NCBI GenBank assembly: GCA_942491185.1
Contig: CALOAB010000018.1
Span: 62,001 to 126,000, forward strand
Length of the DNA stretch: 64,000 bases
Reading direction: 5' to 3'
Source of the DNA: SLRI01 sp942491185
GTDB lineage: Bacteria; Pseudomonadota; Alphaproteobacteria; Geminicoccales; Geminicoccaceae
Shown: piece by piece, positions 17,116-24,405 of the stretch
Numbering within the stretch: position 1 is the first letter of the stretch
Layout of the letters: each line of letters opens with the position of its first letter
The notes under the pieces: generated by a model
What the model saw: the letters and a program-made list of their open reading frames with translations, nothing else
The model's database searches: none
Told to the model about the DNA's origin: nothing
Translations under genes and position numbers: made by a program

Positions 17116-17819
17116 GCGCGTCTGGAATCGGCGGCTTGCCAACGCTGTGGCTCGGGGTCACCGTCGCCGCTTATGCCGGCAGTCTGTGGCTGCAGGCCCG
17201 CGCAGGACGCAACCCGCTGGTCAATCCGGTCCTGATCTCCATCGCCATTGTCGCCATCGTCATCGTGGCGAGCCCTACCGACTATGCCGAATATTTCGCC
17301 AGCGTCTGGCCGCTTCAATTGGCCCTCGGCCCTGCCGTCGTCGCCCTCGCCGTGCCGCTCTACCGCCAGCTCAGCGGCGTCCGTGCGGCGCTGCCAGCCA
17401 TTTTGATCTCCGTCGTCATTGGCGGCATCATCGCCTGCATGACGGCCTTCTTTCTCGCCCGCGGCCTGGGTGCTCCGGACGCCCTGGCGCTTTCCCTGGC
17501 ACCGCGCAGCGTGACGACACCGGTCGCGATGGAGATCGCGGCCCTCACCGGCGGCCTGCCGGCGCTGACCGCCGTCGCGGTCATCGCCGGTGGCATTCTC
17601 GGTGCCGTGCTCGGCGATCGCGTGCTCGACCTGGTCCGGGTTCACGACCAACGCGCACGGGGTCTTGCGATCGGCTGCGCCTCACACGCCATAGGCACGG
17701 CCCGCCAACTCGAGCAAAGCAAGGTCGCCGGCGCCTATGGCGGGCTAGCGCTCAGCCTGAACGCGATCGCCACCGCCCTCTATCTGCCGCTCGTGCTCCG
17801 CTGGCTCGTATCCGGATAG
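17112..17819 (+). CDS. lrgB: LrgB/CidB-family membrane protein
   Basis: A 235-residue, multi-span partner of LrgA. Signature stretches are NPLVNPVLISIAI, ALGPAVVALAVPLYRQ, ALSLAPRSVTTPVAMEIA, and GCASHAIGTARQLE, all conserved in LrgB. Its ATG overlaps the lrgA stop. LrgA-LrgB together form the putative holin/antiholin or transport system; in some bacteria and in plastids LrgAB-like proteins move glycolate, glycerate or pyruvate. Because malate synthase G (glyoxylate use) lies just downstream on the other strand, a link to C2 metabolism is possible but unproven. Confidence 0.88.
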   Translation: MSASGIGGLPTLWLGVTVAAYAGSLWLQARAGRNPLVNPVLISIAIVAIVIVASPTDYAEYFASVWPLQLALGPAVVALAVPLYRQLSGVRAALPAILISVVIGGIIACMTAFFLARGLGAPDALALSLAPRSVTTPVAMEIAALTGGLPALTAVAVIAGGILGAVLGDRVLDLVRVHDQRARGLAIGCASHAIGTARQLEQSKVAGAYGGLALSLNAIATALYLPLVLRWLVSG

Positions 17820-17847
17820 CGAGAACGGCAGACGCGTGTTCGACCCG

Positions 17848-20028
17848 TCAGCCTGCGGCGGCCGCCTTCCGCTCGATCCGTCGCGCATGCAGCACCGGCT
17901 CGGTGTAGCCGGACGGCAGCTCGGTGCCCTTGAGGACGAGGTCGCAGGCAGCCTGGAAGGCAATGCCGTCGAAGCGCGGCGCCATCGGCTCATAAGCCGG
18001 GTCGTCGGCGTTCTGGCGATCGACGATCTCGGCCATCTGCCGCATGATGTCCATCACCTCGGCCTCGTCGACCACGCTGTGGTGCAGCCAGTTGGCGATG
18101 TGCTGGGCCGAGATCCGGCAGGTGGCGCGGTCCTCCATCAGGCCGACATCGTTGATGTCGGGCACCTTGGAGCAGCCGACGCCCTGGTCGATCCAGCGCA
18201 CCACGTAGCCGAGAATGCCCTGCGCGTTGTTCTCCACTTCGCGCCGCACCTGCTCAGGCGACCATTTGCGGTAGCTGGCCGTTGGAATGTCGAGGACGGC
18301 GTCGACATAGGCCCGCCTGCCGCCCTTCGCCAGCGCGTCCTGCACCTTGAAGACATCGACCTTGTGGTAGTGCAGCGCGTGCAGCGTGGCCGCGGTCGGG
18401 CTCGGCACCCAGGCGCAGTTGGCACCCGCCTTGGGGTGCTCGATCTTGGTCTCGAGCATCGCCGCCATGCGGTCCGGCATGGCCCACATGCCCTTGCCGA
18501 TCTGCGCCTTGCCCGACAGCCCGCATTCCAGCCCGATATCGACGTTCTGGTTCTCATACGCCGTGATCCAGCCCTTGCGCTTGATGAAGTCCTTGCGGCT
18601 GAAGGGGCCCGCCTCCATCGAGGTATGGATCTCGTCGCCGGTGCGGTCGAGGAAGCCGGTGTTGATGAAGGCCACCCGGCTCTTGGCCGCCCGGATGCAC
18701 TCCTTGAGGTTGACGCTGGTGCGCCGCTCCTCGTCCATGATCCCGAGCTTCACCGTGTAGCGGGGCAGGCCGAGCACCTCCTCGACATGGGCGAAGGTCT
18801 CGTCCGCGAAGGCCACCTCGTCCGGCCCGTGCATCTTGGGCTTCACCACGTAGACCGAGCCGGTCACCGAGTTGCGCGGACCCGCCGTCTTCTGCAGGTC
18901 GTGCATCGCGATCAGGGTCGTGATCATCGCATCCATCAGGCCCTCGAAGACCTCGCCGCCGTCCCGGTCGAGGATCGCGGGGTTGGTCATCAGATGGCCG
19001 ACATTGCGCACCAGCATCAAGGCCCGGCCCTTGACCGAGACCTCGCCGCCATCGGGTGAGGTGTAGGTGCGATCCGGGTTGAGGCTGCGGGTCAGCGTCT
19101 TGCCACCCTTCTCGACGCTGGCAGTCAGATCGCCCTTCATCAGACCCAGCCAGTTGCGATAGGCCGCAACCTTGTCCGGGGCATCGACGCAGGCGACCGA
19201 GTCCTCGCAATCCATGATCACCGAGACGGCACTCTCCAGCCGCACGTCGGCCAGACCGTTCTGGTCCCGGCTGCCGATCGAGTGCGTGCGATCGAACACC
19301 AGCTCGACATGCAGGCCGTTATTGCGCAGCAGCACCGCGTCGGGTGCGCGCGGATGACCGCGATAGCCGGCAAACTTCTCCGGCTGCAGGAGCGGCAGAT
19401 CGTCGACCAGGAGTGCACCGCCATGCACGTGGTAGCGCCGCGCATCGGCATGGCTGGTGCCGGCGAGCGGGAACGCCTCGTCGAGGAACACCCGGCTGCG
19501 GGCCACGACCCTGGCACCGCGGCCCCGGTCGTAGCCACCGGTGGGCGGCGCGCTGCCCATGGCGTCGGTGCCGTAGAGCCCGTCATAGAGGCTCCCCCAG
19601 CGCGCATTCGCCGCGTTCAGCGCATAGCGCGCATTGGTGATCGGCACGACCAGCTGCGGCCCCGGCACGGTGGCGATCTCCGGATCGACGTTCGCTGTCT
19701 CGATGCTGAAGTCGCCGCCCTCGTCGCGCAGGTAGTCGATCGCGCTCAAGAAGGCCTTGTAGGCCGCGTGGTCATGCGACTGGTTGCGCCGCTTGATGTG
19801 CCAGGCGTCGATCTCCGCCTGCAACGCTTCGCGCTTCTCGAGCAGCGCCGCATTCTTGGGCCCGAAATCGTGCACGAGGGCCGAGAACCCACTCCAGAAC
19901 GCCTCCGCCGCCACGCCCGTGCCGGGCAGCGCCTCGGCCTCGATGAACGCAGCGAGCTCGGCTGCCACGCGAAGCTCGCCCCTCGCCACCAGGTCGTCCC
20001 GCGCTTGGCCGTCTGTCGAGTGGTCCAT
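17848..20028 (-). CDS. glcB: Malate synthase G
   Basis: A 726-residue monomeric malate synthase, the normal length for the G isoform (about 720). It condenses glyoxylate with acetyl-CoA to malate in the glyoxylate/glycolate pathway. Landmarks include VPITNARYALNAANARWGSLYDGLYGTD, DCEDSVACVDAPDK, KPKMHGPDEVAFA, the catalytic region GIMDEERRTSVNLKECIRAA, and GAxCAWVPSPTAATLHALHYH (reads GANCAWVP). The ATG follows AAGGGAGGGATC, a strong ribosome site. No isocitrate lyase or glycolate oxidase genes are in the window, so the source of glyoxylate is unseen. Confidence 0.95.
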   Translation of the reverse strand: MDHSTDGQARDDLVARGELRVAAELAAFIEAEALPGTGVAAEAFWSGFSALVHDFGPKNAALLEKREALQAEIDAWHIKRRNQSHDHAAYKAFLSAIDYLRDEGGDFSIETANVDPEIATVPGPQLVVPITNARYALNAANARWGSLYDGLYGTDAMGSAPPTGGYDRGRGARVVARSRVFLDEAFPLAGTSHADARRYHVHGGALLVDDLPLLQPEKFAGYRGHPRAPDAVLLRNNGLHVELVFDRTHSIGSRDQNGLADVRLESAVSVIMDCEDSVACVDAPDKVAAYRNWLGLMKGDLTASVEKGGKTLTRSLNPDRTYTSPDGGEVSVKGRALMLVRNVGHLMTNPAILDRDGGEVFEGLMDAMITTLIAMHDLQKTAGPRNSVTGSVYVVKPKMHGPDEVAFADETFAHVEEVLGLPRYTVKLGIMDEERRTSVNLKECIRAAKSRVAFINTGFLDRTGDEIHTSMEAGPFSRKDFIKRKGWITAYENQNVDIGLECGLSGKAQIGKGMWAMPDRMAAMLETKIEHPKAGANCAWVPSPTAATLHALHYHKVDVFKVQDALAKGGRRAYVDAVLDIPTASYRKWSPEQVRREVENNAQGILGYVVRWIDQGVGCSKVPDINDVGLMEDRATCRISAQHIANWLHHSVVDEAEVMDIMRQMAEIVDRQNADDPAYEPMAPRFDGIAFQAACDLVLKGTELPSGYTEPVLHARRIERKAAAAG

Positions 20029-20272
20029 GATCCCTCCCTTGAACCCGTTTGGTCGCGTTTCTCATTGGCAGCTGGAGCGACCGTGCCGCATTGAGCTGTC
20101 TAGCGCAGCGAGCGGCCAATGGCGACCCGATGCGGCATCGCGGCATCGCCAGCGGACGCGTGCCAAGAAGCGTTGCCGGGGCTACGTCGAGGGCACCTTT
20201 TGCAGCAAGCGATGTTGTCTCGCCGGCAACCTGGAGAAAGAAAGATGGGTAAGAGGGTTCGAGCAACTCTTC

Positions 20273-21097
20273 GTGAGTGGTCAGGAGCTTGTTCGGCTGC
20301 TGCCGCAAATCCTGGGCGCGATGGGCGTCCTGGTGCTGACCTGGCTGGTCGCCAAGACAGCCCAACGGCTCGTGGTCTGGGTCACGCGAGGGCGCCGCTT
20401 GCGGCCGTCGCTCGTCGAGCTCTTGAAGAACCTGACCGCCATCGGCACCTGGGTTCTGGGCCTGCTGCTGGCGATGACCATTCTCTTTCCGGAGATGTCG
20501 CCGACCGACCTGGCCGCAGCGCTCGGCGTCGGCTCGATCGCCATCGGCTTTGCGTTCAAGGACGTGTTCGAGAACTTCATCGCCGGCGTGTTCGTGCTCT
20601 CCCGCGAGCCGATGCGGCTGGGCGACTACATCACCTGCGCCGATGTCGAGGGCAAGGTGGAGCGGATCACCATCCGCGACACCCATCTGCGCCGCGCCGA
20701 CGGGCAGCTCACCGTGCTGCCCAACGCCGTGCTGCTCAAGAGCCCGGTGGAGATCCGCACCGACCTCGAGAAGCGCCGCGTCTCGCTCATCGTGGGCGTC
20801 GCCTACGGCGAGGATATCGACCAGTCGCGCACCACCATTCAGGGCGCCGTCCGGCCATTGGGCACGGTGGACGCCGACCGCGATGTCGACGTTTTTGCCA
20901 ACGCTTTCTCGTCGAGCAGCATCGATTTCGAGGTCACGTGGTGGACGATCTCGACCCCGTTCGAGGTGCGCCGATCGCGCGACGAGGTCGTGACCGCGAT
21001 CAAGGCCGCGCTCGACGACGCCGGCATCGAGATCCCCTTCCCGCACCGCACGCTCACCTTCAAGGAACCGCTCACGGTCGCCCGCCGCGCCAGCTGA
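20273..21097 (+). CDS. MscS-family mechanosensitive ion channel, uncertain start
   Basis: A small-conductance channel of about 275 residues. It has two N-terminal helices (LLPQILGAMGVLVLTWLVAKT, LTAIGTWVLGLLLAMTILF), the pore helix AALGVGSIAIGFAFKDVFENFIAGVFVL, and the beta domain with EPMRLGDYITCADVEGKVERITIRDTHLRRADGQLTVLPNA. The GTG at 20273 is the first in-frame start but has no ribosome site. An ATG at 20245 with a good GGAGAAAG leader is in another frame, and dropping one G from the run near 20254-20258 would connect it. Either the annotated start is right or a one-base error hides the real one. It protects against osmotic downshock. Confidence 0.85.
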   Translation: MSGQELVRLLPQILGAMGVLVLTWLVAKTAQRLVVWVTRGRRLRPSLVELLKNLTAIGTWVLGLLLAMTILFPEMSPTDLAAALGVGSIAIGFAFKDVFENFIAGVFVLSREPMRLGDYITCADVEGKVERITIRDTHLRRADGQLTVLPNAVLLKSPVEIRTDLEKRRVSLIVGVAYGEDIDQSRTTIQGAVRPLGTVDADRDVDVFANAFSSSSIDFEVTWWTISTPFEVRRSRDEVVTAIKAALDDAGIEIPFPHRTLTFKEPLTVARRAS

Positions 21098-21140
21098 GCG
21101 ACGGCGGCCCAGCGTCGAGCTGGACCAAGACGTCAAGGGA

Positions 21141-21178
21141 CGGACGATCCCTGCCGTGCCTGTGGCAGGGATCGTCCG
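21141..21178. terminator. 15-base-pair perfect hairpin between convergent genes
   Basis: CGGACGATCCCTGCC (21141-21155) and GGCAGGGATCGTCCG (21164-21178) pair perfectly around an eight-base loop. It lies between the ends of mscS and the DUF3618 gene. There is no U-tract on either strand, but the stem is strong and the position suits a bidirectional terminator. Confidence 0.65.
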
Positions 21179-21184
21179 CATGGC

Positions 21185-22441
21185 TCAGCTTTTGCCGGGC
21201 TGGCCCAGCTTGGTTTCCTCCGCCTTGGCGGTGGTGGCGTGGATCACTCGGTCGGTGGCCGATTTCGCTTCGTCGACAACCGCTTCCTCGGCGCTCTTCC
21301 TGCCGGGTGCGCTGCTGTCGAGCTTGGCTTTGGTCTCCGCGCCGACGGCCTTCGCCTCGGACACCGCGGTCGCTGCCACCTCCTGGGCCTTCGCCTTCTC
21401 CTCGGCAAAGATCCGCTCGGCTTCGTCGATGAGGGCGTCGCTCTGCTCCCCCATCATCTCGTCCTCCATCTGCGTGCGCGGCATGGCGCCGGCGATCGCA
21501 GCACCCACCGCCACCGCGAGGGCGCCTGCCGCCAACGGGTAGTCGTCATAGAAGTCGGCCGCTGCGTCGGCACCGCGCCGCTGTGCCCTTGTCATCGACC
21601 CCTGCGCTGCCAGCGCCTTCTCCCGCGCCACGAGCACGCGTTCCCGCGCTGCCTCGCTCAGCTCCTCCGTTCCCTGCGATAGGCGACGCTGCAGAGCGTC
21701 CACGCGATCGCGCGCTGCATCGGCCCGCGCCGAGAGACCGTCCTTGGCGGAGGTCAGCGCGCCATCCGCCTTGGCCTTCAAGTCAGCCGCGCCCTCGCGC
21801 ATGGCGTTCCTGGCACCCTGTGCCGTATCCTTGGCACTGGCGGCAGCGTCCTGCGCCCTGTTCTTGGCGTCGGCGGCAGCGTTCGACGAGCGCCCGCTCT
21901 CTGCGTCCAACTTGTCGTTGTAGGCGGCGACGGGCATGCTCGAACGCGTATCGCGCTCGTGATGGCCGGCTGCATACCGTTCGTCACGGCGCCGCTCCGG
22001 CATTACCCATTCTGGGAGGTCACGTCGCGTTGGAAAGTGGTCGGCCGCCCGTGACGGCGACTGCGCGCCGCCGTAATGGGCGGACGCGCGACTTGCAGGC
22101 CGGCGACGGAACATCGGTTCGTCGTCGTCACCGTCGTCCCACTCACGGTCGCTGAAGCCGCGATAGCGCGGCCGATCGTCGGACGAGCGCTGCTCGCTGC
22201 CGAAGATCAGCCAGGCGAGGCCGACACCGGTAACCGCCAGCGCTAGCGGGTTCTGCTTGACCGAGCGGCTGATCGACCGACCGATCTCGCCGCCATTGTC
22301 GCGCATCAGACTTGTCGCCTGCCGCACCACACCCTCGATGGAGAGGTTGTCCTGCAGATCGGAAATCGTGTCCTTGAGCTCGGCGCGCTCGGTTTCGATC
22401 TCGCGCTCGATCTCGCGTGGGGATTGGTTCTCACTTGGCAT
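21185..22441 (-). CDS. DUF3618 protein with long Ala/Lys-rich helical tail
   Basis: About 418 residues. The N-terminus PREIEREIETERAELKDTIS, DLQDNLS is the DUF3618 signature, followed by a short hydrophobic span (NPLALAVTGVGLAWLIFG). Residues about 185-290 are an amphipathic, Ala/Lys/Asp-rich repeat (AKDTAQGARNAM, AADLKAKADGAL, ARADAARDRVDALQ) resembling LEA-type 11-mers. A second hydrophobic stretch, YPLAAGALAVAVGAAIAGAM, follows. Of two adjacent ATGs, 22441 is six bases from AAGGAGG and is preferred to 22444. The start overlaps the holin-III gene. DUF3618 is found in alphaproteobacterial stress clusters; its function is unknown. Confidence 0.82.
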   Translation of the reverse strand: MPSENQSPREIEREIETERAELKDTISDLQDNLSIEGVVRQATSLMRDNGGEIGRSISRSVKQNPLALAVTGVGLAWLIFGSEQRSSDDRPRYRGFSDREWDDGDDDEPMFRRRPASRASAHYGGAQSPSRAADHFPTRRDLPEWVMPERRRDERYAAGHHERDTRSSMPVAAYNDKLDAESGRSSNAAADAKNRAQDAAASAKDTAQGARNAMREGAADLKAKADGALTSAKDGLSARADAARDRVDALQRRLSQGTEELSEAARERVLVAREKALAAQGSMTRAQRRGADAAADFYDDYPLAAGALAVAVGAAIAGAMPRTQMEDEMMGEQSDALIDEAERIFAEEKAKAQEVAATAVSEAKAVGAETKAKLDSSAPGRKSAEEAVVDEAKSATDRVIHATTAKAEETKLGQPGKS

Positions 22442-22832
22442 CATAGGCCTCCTTGACGGCTTGCGCGTCGCGCTGAATGTTCTTGGCGGTCCGCGTCGGC
22501 GCCAGGCTGGACAGCTTCAGGTCGTTCGTGCCCTTGGTGATCAGCGCGAAGGCGAGAAGCCCGAGCCCGCCGCCGACGATCAAGGCGCTCCAGCCAGGCT
22601 CGATGCCCAGCTCAGCGAGGGCGGCGACCACGGCCGCCGACAGGACATTGAGCGCCGTCAGCGCAATGACGATCGCGGCGACGATGAAGCCGATGGCGGC
22701 CCCGGCGCTGCTCACATTCTCGGTCACCTCGGCGCGTGCCAGGTCGACCTCTTTGCGCACCAGCGTGCTGAGCTGCGTCAGCGCCGTGGTGATGAGGTTG
22801 GGGCTCGACTTCTGGGTTTCGTTATCGGTCAT
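22431..22832 (-). CDS. Phage holin superfamily III (PF07332-type) membrane protein
   Basis: A 133-residue protein. A cytoplasmic amphipathic N-terminus (NLITTALTQLSTLVRKEVDLARAEVTENV) leads to two membrane helices (GAAIGFIVAAIVIALTALNVL and WSALIVGGGLGLLAFALIT), the layout of the Actinobacteriophage holin-III / YqjE-like family. GGGAGG lies before the ATG at 22832. Its end overlaps the DUF3618 start and its start overlaps the upstream gene's end, so the three are translationally coupled. In bacteria this family usually accompanies DUF3618 and envelope stress proteins rather than phage lysis genes. Confidence 0.84.
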   Translation of the reverse strand: MTDNETQKSSPNLITTALTQLSTLVRKEVDLARAEVTENVSSAGAAIGFIVAAIVIALTALNVLSAAVVAALAELGIEPGWSALIVGGGLGLLAFALITKGTNDLKLSSLAPTRTAKNIQRDAQAVKEAYDAK

Positions 22833-23361
22833 CGTAGCCTCCCGCGCCGGCAGGACCCACCGGCGCGCTGCTGGCGGGCGTATCGACTGCAGAAGGCGGA
22901 GCGACGCGACCGTGTCCGGGCCGACTGCAGGGGCTCGTCGACGATGCCTTGGCGAACCGTGCGGCCGCGAATCCGACGAGTGCCGCACCGCCCAGAAAGA
23001 CCAGTGGGCTGCGCCGCGCGAAACCGCTCAAATCGCCTGCGAGCTCGCCCAGATCCTTGTTGCCCACCGCCTCAGAGGCGTCGGCAAAGCCGTTCGCAAT
23101 TTGCGCCATCGTCCGCTGCTGGGGCGAGCCGGTGCGCATCTCGTCCGCCGCCTTGCGCAGCGCCGCGGCGACGCCGGCGACCTCCTCGGCGACGTCCTGA
23201 CGCATCTCCGCGCCCTTCGCTGTCGCGGTTGACGTGATCGTGTCCGCCGCGTCCGAAACAGCGGATCGCGCGGTCGCTCCCGCCGACTTGGTCAGCTCTT
23301 CGGCGGAACGACCCGAGGGGTCGGTCGACGCCCTCGGTGGCATGTTTCCAGGTTGTGTCAC
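22822..23361 (-). CDS. Ala-rich stress-cluster protein with one membrane span
   Basis: 179 residues from the GTG at 23361, chosen because AGAGGAAC lies just before it; longer readings start in the leader. The N-terminal half is hydrophilic and rich in Ala, Thr and Ser (ELTKSAGATARSAVSDAADTITS, AAALRKAADEM). One hydrophobic segment near residues 125-140 (SPLVFLGGAALVGFAAARFA) anchors it. The tail is Pro/Ala/Gly-rich. The layout resembles proteins annotated in rhizobia as nutrient-deprivation-induced; this match is tentative. It is the second gene of a four-gene operon and overlaps the holin-III start by 11 bases. Confidence 0.72.
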   Translation of the reverse strand: MTQPGNMPPRASTDPSGRSAEELTKSAGATARSAVSDAADTITSTATAKGAEMRQDVAEEVAGVAAALRKAADEMRTGSPQQRTMAQIANGFADASEAVGNKDLGELAGDLSGFARRSPLVFLGGAALVGFAAARFAKASSTSPCSRPGHGRVAPPSAVDTPASSAPVGPAGAGGYDDR

Positions 23362-23390
23362 GATAGTTCCTCTCTGTTGCCCAGGTGGAC

Positions 23391-23459
23391 TCAAAGGGCG
23401 AGATTGATGATCACCAGCACGACGACGGCCAGGCCGATCAGGTAGAAAATGTTGTGCAT
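23391..23459 (-). CDS. 22-residue single-span membrane peptide
   Basis: A very short gene. The ATG at 23459 has GGAGA seven bases upstream. The product begins MHNIFYLIGLAVVVLVII and is one hydrophobic helix with a two-residue polar end, closing with NLAL and TGA. It is the first gene after the EcfG-type promoter at 23511-23536 and 29 bases before the next gene of the operon. Third positions are almost all G or C and the ribosome site is correctly spaced, which argues for a real gene. Similar unnamed 20-30-residue peptides occur in stress operons of this class. A regulatory or membrane-partner role is a guess. Confidence 0.65.
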   Translation of the reverse strand: MHNIFYLIGLAVVVLVIINLAL

Positions 23460-23510
23460 TGCTGGTCTCCGGATGTGTCGGGCCAGCGGGCTGGCCCCTG
23501 AGACTGCAAC

Positions 23511-23536
23511 AACGCGTCAATGCAATGTCGGGTTCC
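23511..23536 (-). promoter_or_regulatory. EcfG-type (general stress sigma) promoter
   Basis: On the minus strand the sequence reads GGAAC (23536-23532), a 17-base spacer, and CGTT (23514-23511). This is an exact match to the GGAAC-N16/17-CGTT consensus of the alphaproteobacterial extracytoplasmic sigma factor EcfG. Transcription would begin about 45 bases before the 22-residue gene and run through the three downstream genes to DUF3618. Confidence 0.75.
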
Positions 23537-23718
23537 GCAAATACAGCCCGACAACCCGTTAAACATCGAGCCGACGGACACCGCTCGGCCTCAATAGGGA
23601 GAATTCCCACGACACAAAAACGGCCCGATCCATTGAGGATCGGGCCGCCTTGTGCGAGTTCTTCTACTTCACCTATCTGCCAAGATCTACCGGCCGCGGT
23701 GAAGTCAAGGTATGGTCG

Positions 23719-23865
23719 TCAGTCGGTGGCACGCTCGACCGCGTCGCCGGCTTCCTCGGCGGTGTTGTCGAGCGCTTCACCAGCCTCCTCGGCCGGGCCA
23801 TCGTCGCAAGCGGCGAGGCCGAGAAGGGCCACCAGAGGCAGGAGAAGGGCGAGGCGACGCATCAT
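23719..23865 (-). CDS. Small lipoprotein, entericidin-like
   Basis: A 48-residue protein. It has a signal peptide MMRRLALLLPLVALLG with lipobox LAAC, so the mature protein is about 28 residues beginning with the lipidated Cys. The mature part is acidic (DDGPAEEAGEALDNTAEEAG) with a short repeat of GEAxxxTAEEAGDAV type, like entericidin A/B lipoproteins. Its ATG overlaps the CsbD stop (ATGA), so it is translated after CsbD. Entericidins are linked to stationary-phase lysis in enterics; whether that holds here is unknown. Confidence 0.72.
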   Translation of the reverse strand: MMRRLALLLPLVALLGLAACDDGPAEEAGEALDNTAEEAGDAVERATD

Positions 23866-24059
23866 TTGCCGCTCTGCCACTGCTCGACCTCGCGCTCGGC
23901 CTCCTCGCGGGTCTTACCGTATTTCTCCTGGATCTTGCCGACCAGCTGCTCGTACTGGCCTTCGGCCACGTCGAGATCGTCGTCGGTCAGCTTGCCCCAC
24001 TTCTCCTTGGCCTCGCCCTTGAACTGGGTCCAGTTGCCTTCGAGAATATCGCTGTTCAT
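23862..24059 (-). CDS. CsbD-family stress protein
   Basis: A 65-residue hydrophilic protein with the standard CsbD pattern: MNSDILEGNWTQFKGEAKEK, WGKLTDDDL, a central AEGQYEQLVGKIQEKYG, and EEAEREVEQW. CsbD/YjbJ proteins are abundant under osmotic, starvation and general stress. It lies 31 bases after the PLDc_N gene and overlaps the small lipoprotein gene, forming a three-gene unit. Cytoplasmic. Biochemical function is not known for the family. Confidence 0.92.
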   Translation of the reverse strand: MNSDILEGNWTQFKGEAKEKWGKLTDDDLDVAEGQYEQLVGKIQEKYGKTREEAEREVEQWQSGK

Positions 24060-24090
24060 CTGTTGTTCCTCATGCTCGAGTTGTTAGGTG

Positions 24091-24288
24091 TCAGGCGCGC
24101 GCCACGCGGCCGCTGCGTGGTCCGAAGAGGAACCACGCGACGAAGCCGATGATCGGCAGCAGGAGGATGACGACGGTCCAGACGACCTTGGCGCCAACTG
24201 AGGACGAGCTGCCGAAGACATGCACGATCGCCCAGATATCGGCGATCAGAATGATCAGACCGAAAAGGCCGCCAATTTCGAGGCCCAT
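24091..24288 (-). CDS. PLDc_N-domain small membrane protein
   Basis: A 65-residue protein from the ATG at 24288 (MGLEIGGLFGLIILIADIWA), preceded by GGGAGAA. It has two membrane helices separated by VHVFGSSSSVGAKVVWT and ends in IIGFVAWFLFGPR, the pattern of the phospholipase D N-terminal (PLDc_N) anchor domain. No catalytic HKD domain follows, so it is a stand-alone anchor-type protein. It is the first gene of the unit with csbD and the lipoprotein. Confidence 0.85.
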   Translation of the reverse strand: MGLEIGGLFGLIILIADIWAIVHVFGSSSSVGAKVVWTVVILLLPIIGFVAWFLFGPRSGRVARA

Positions 24289-24321
24289 GATGCGTTCTCC
24301 CGATGCTTTCACCACCCTCTC

Positions 24322-24346
24322 AACGCCTCGGCGCGGCGATGGTTGC
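24322..24346 (-). promoter_or_regulatory. Weak EcfG-like promoter before the PLDc_N gene
   Basis: The minus strand reads GCAAC (24346-24342), 16 bases, then CGTT (24325-24322). One mismatch to GGAAC makes it a weaker candidate, but spacing and -10 are right and it lies about 35 bases before the PLDc_N start. Confidence 0.4.
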
Positions 24347-24405
24347 ATCGAAATCGGCATTTGCTTGGAGCGAGCCACCATCCGGTAGCCCGACCGTGCC
24401 CGGCG

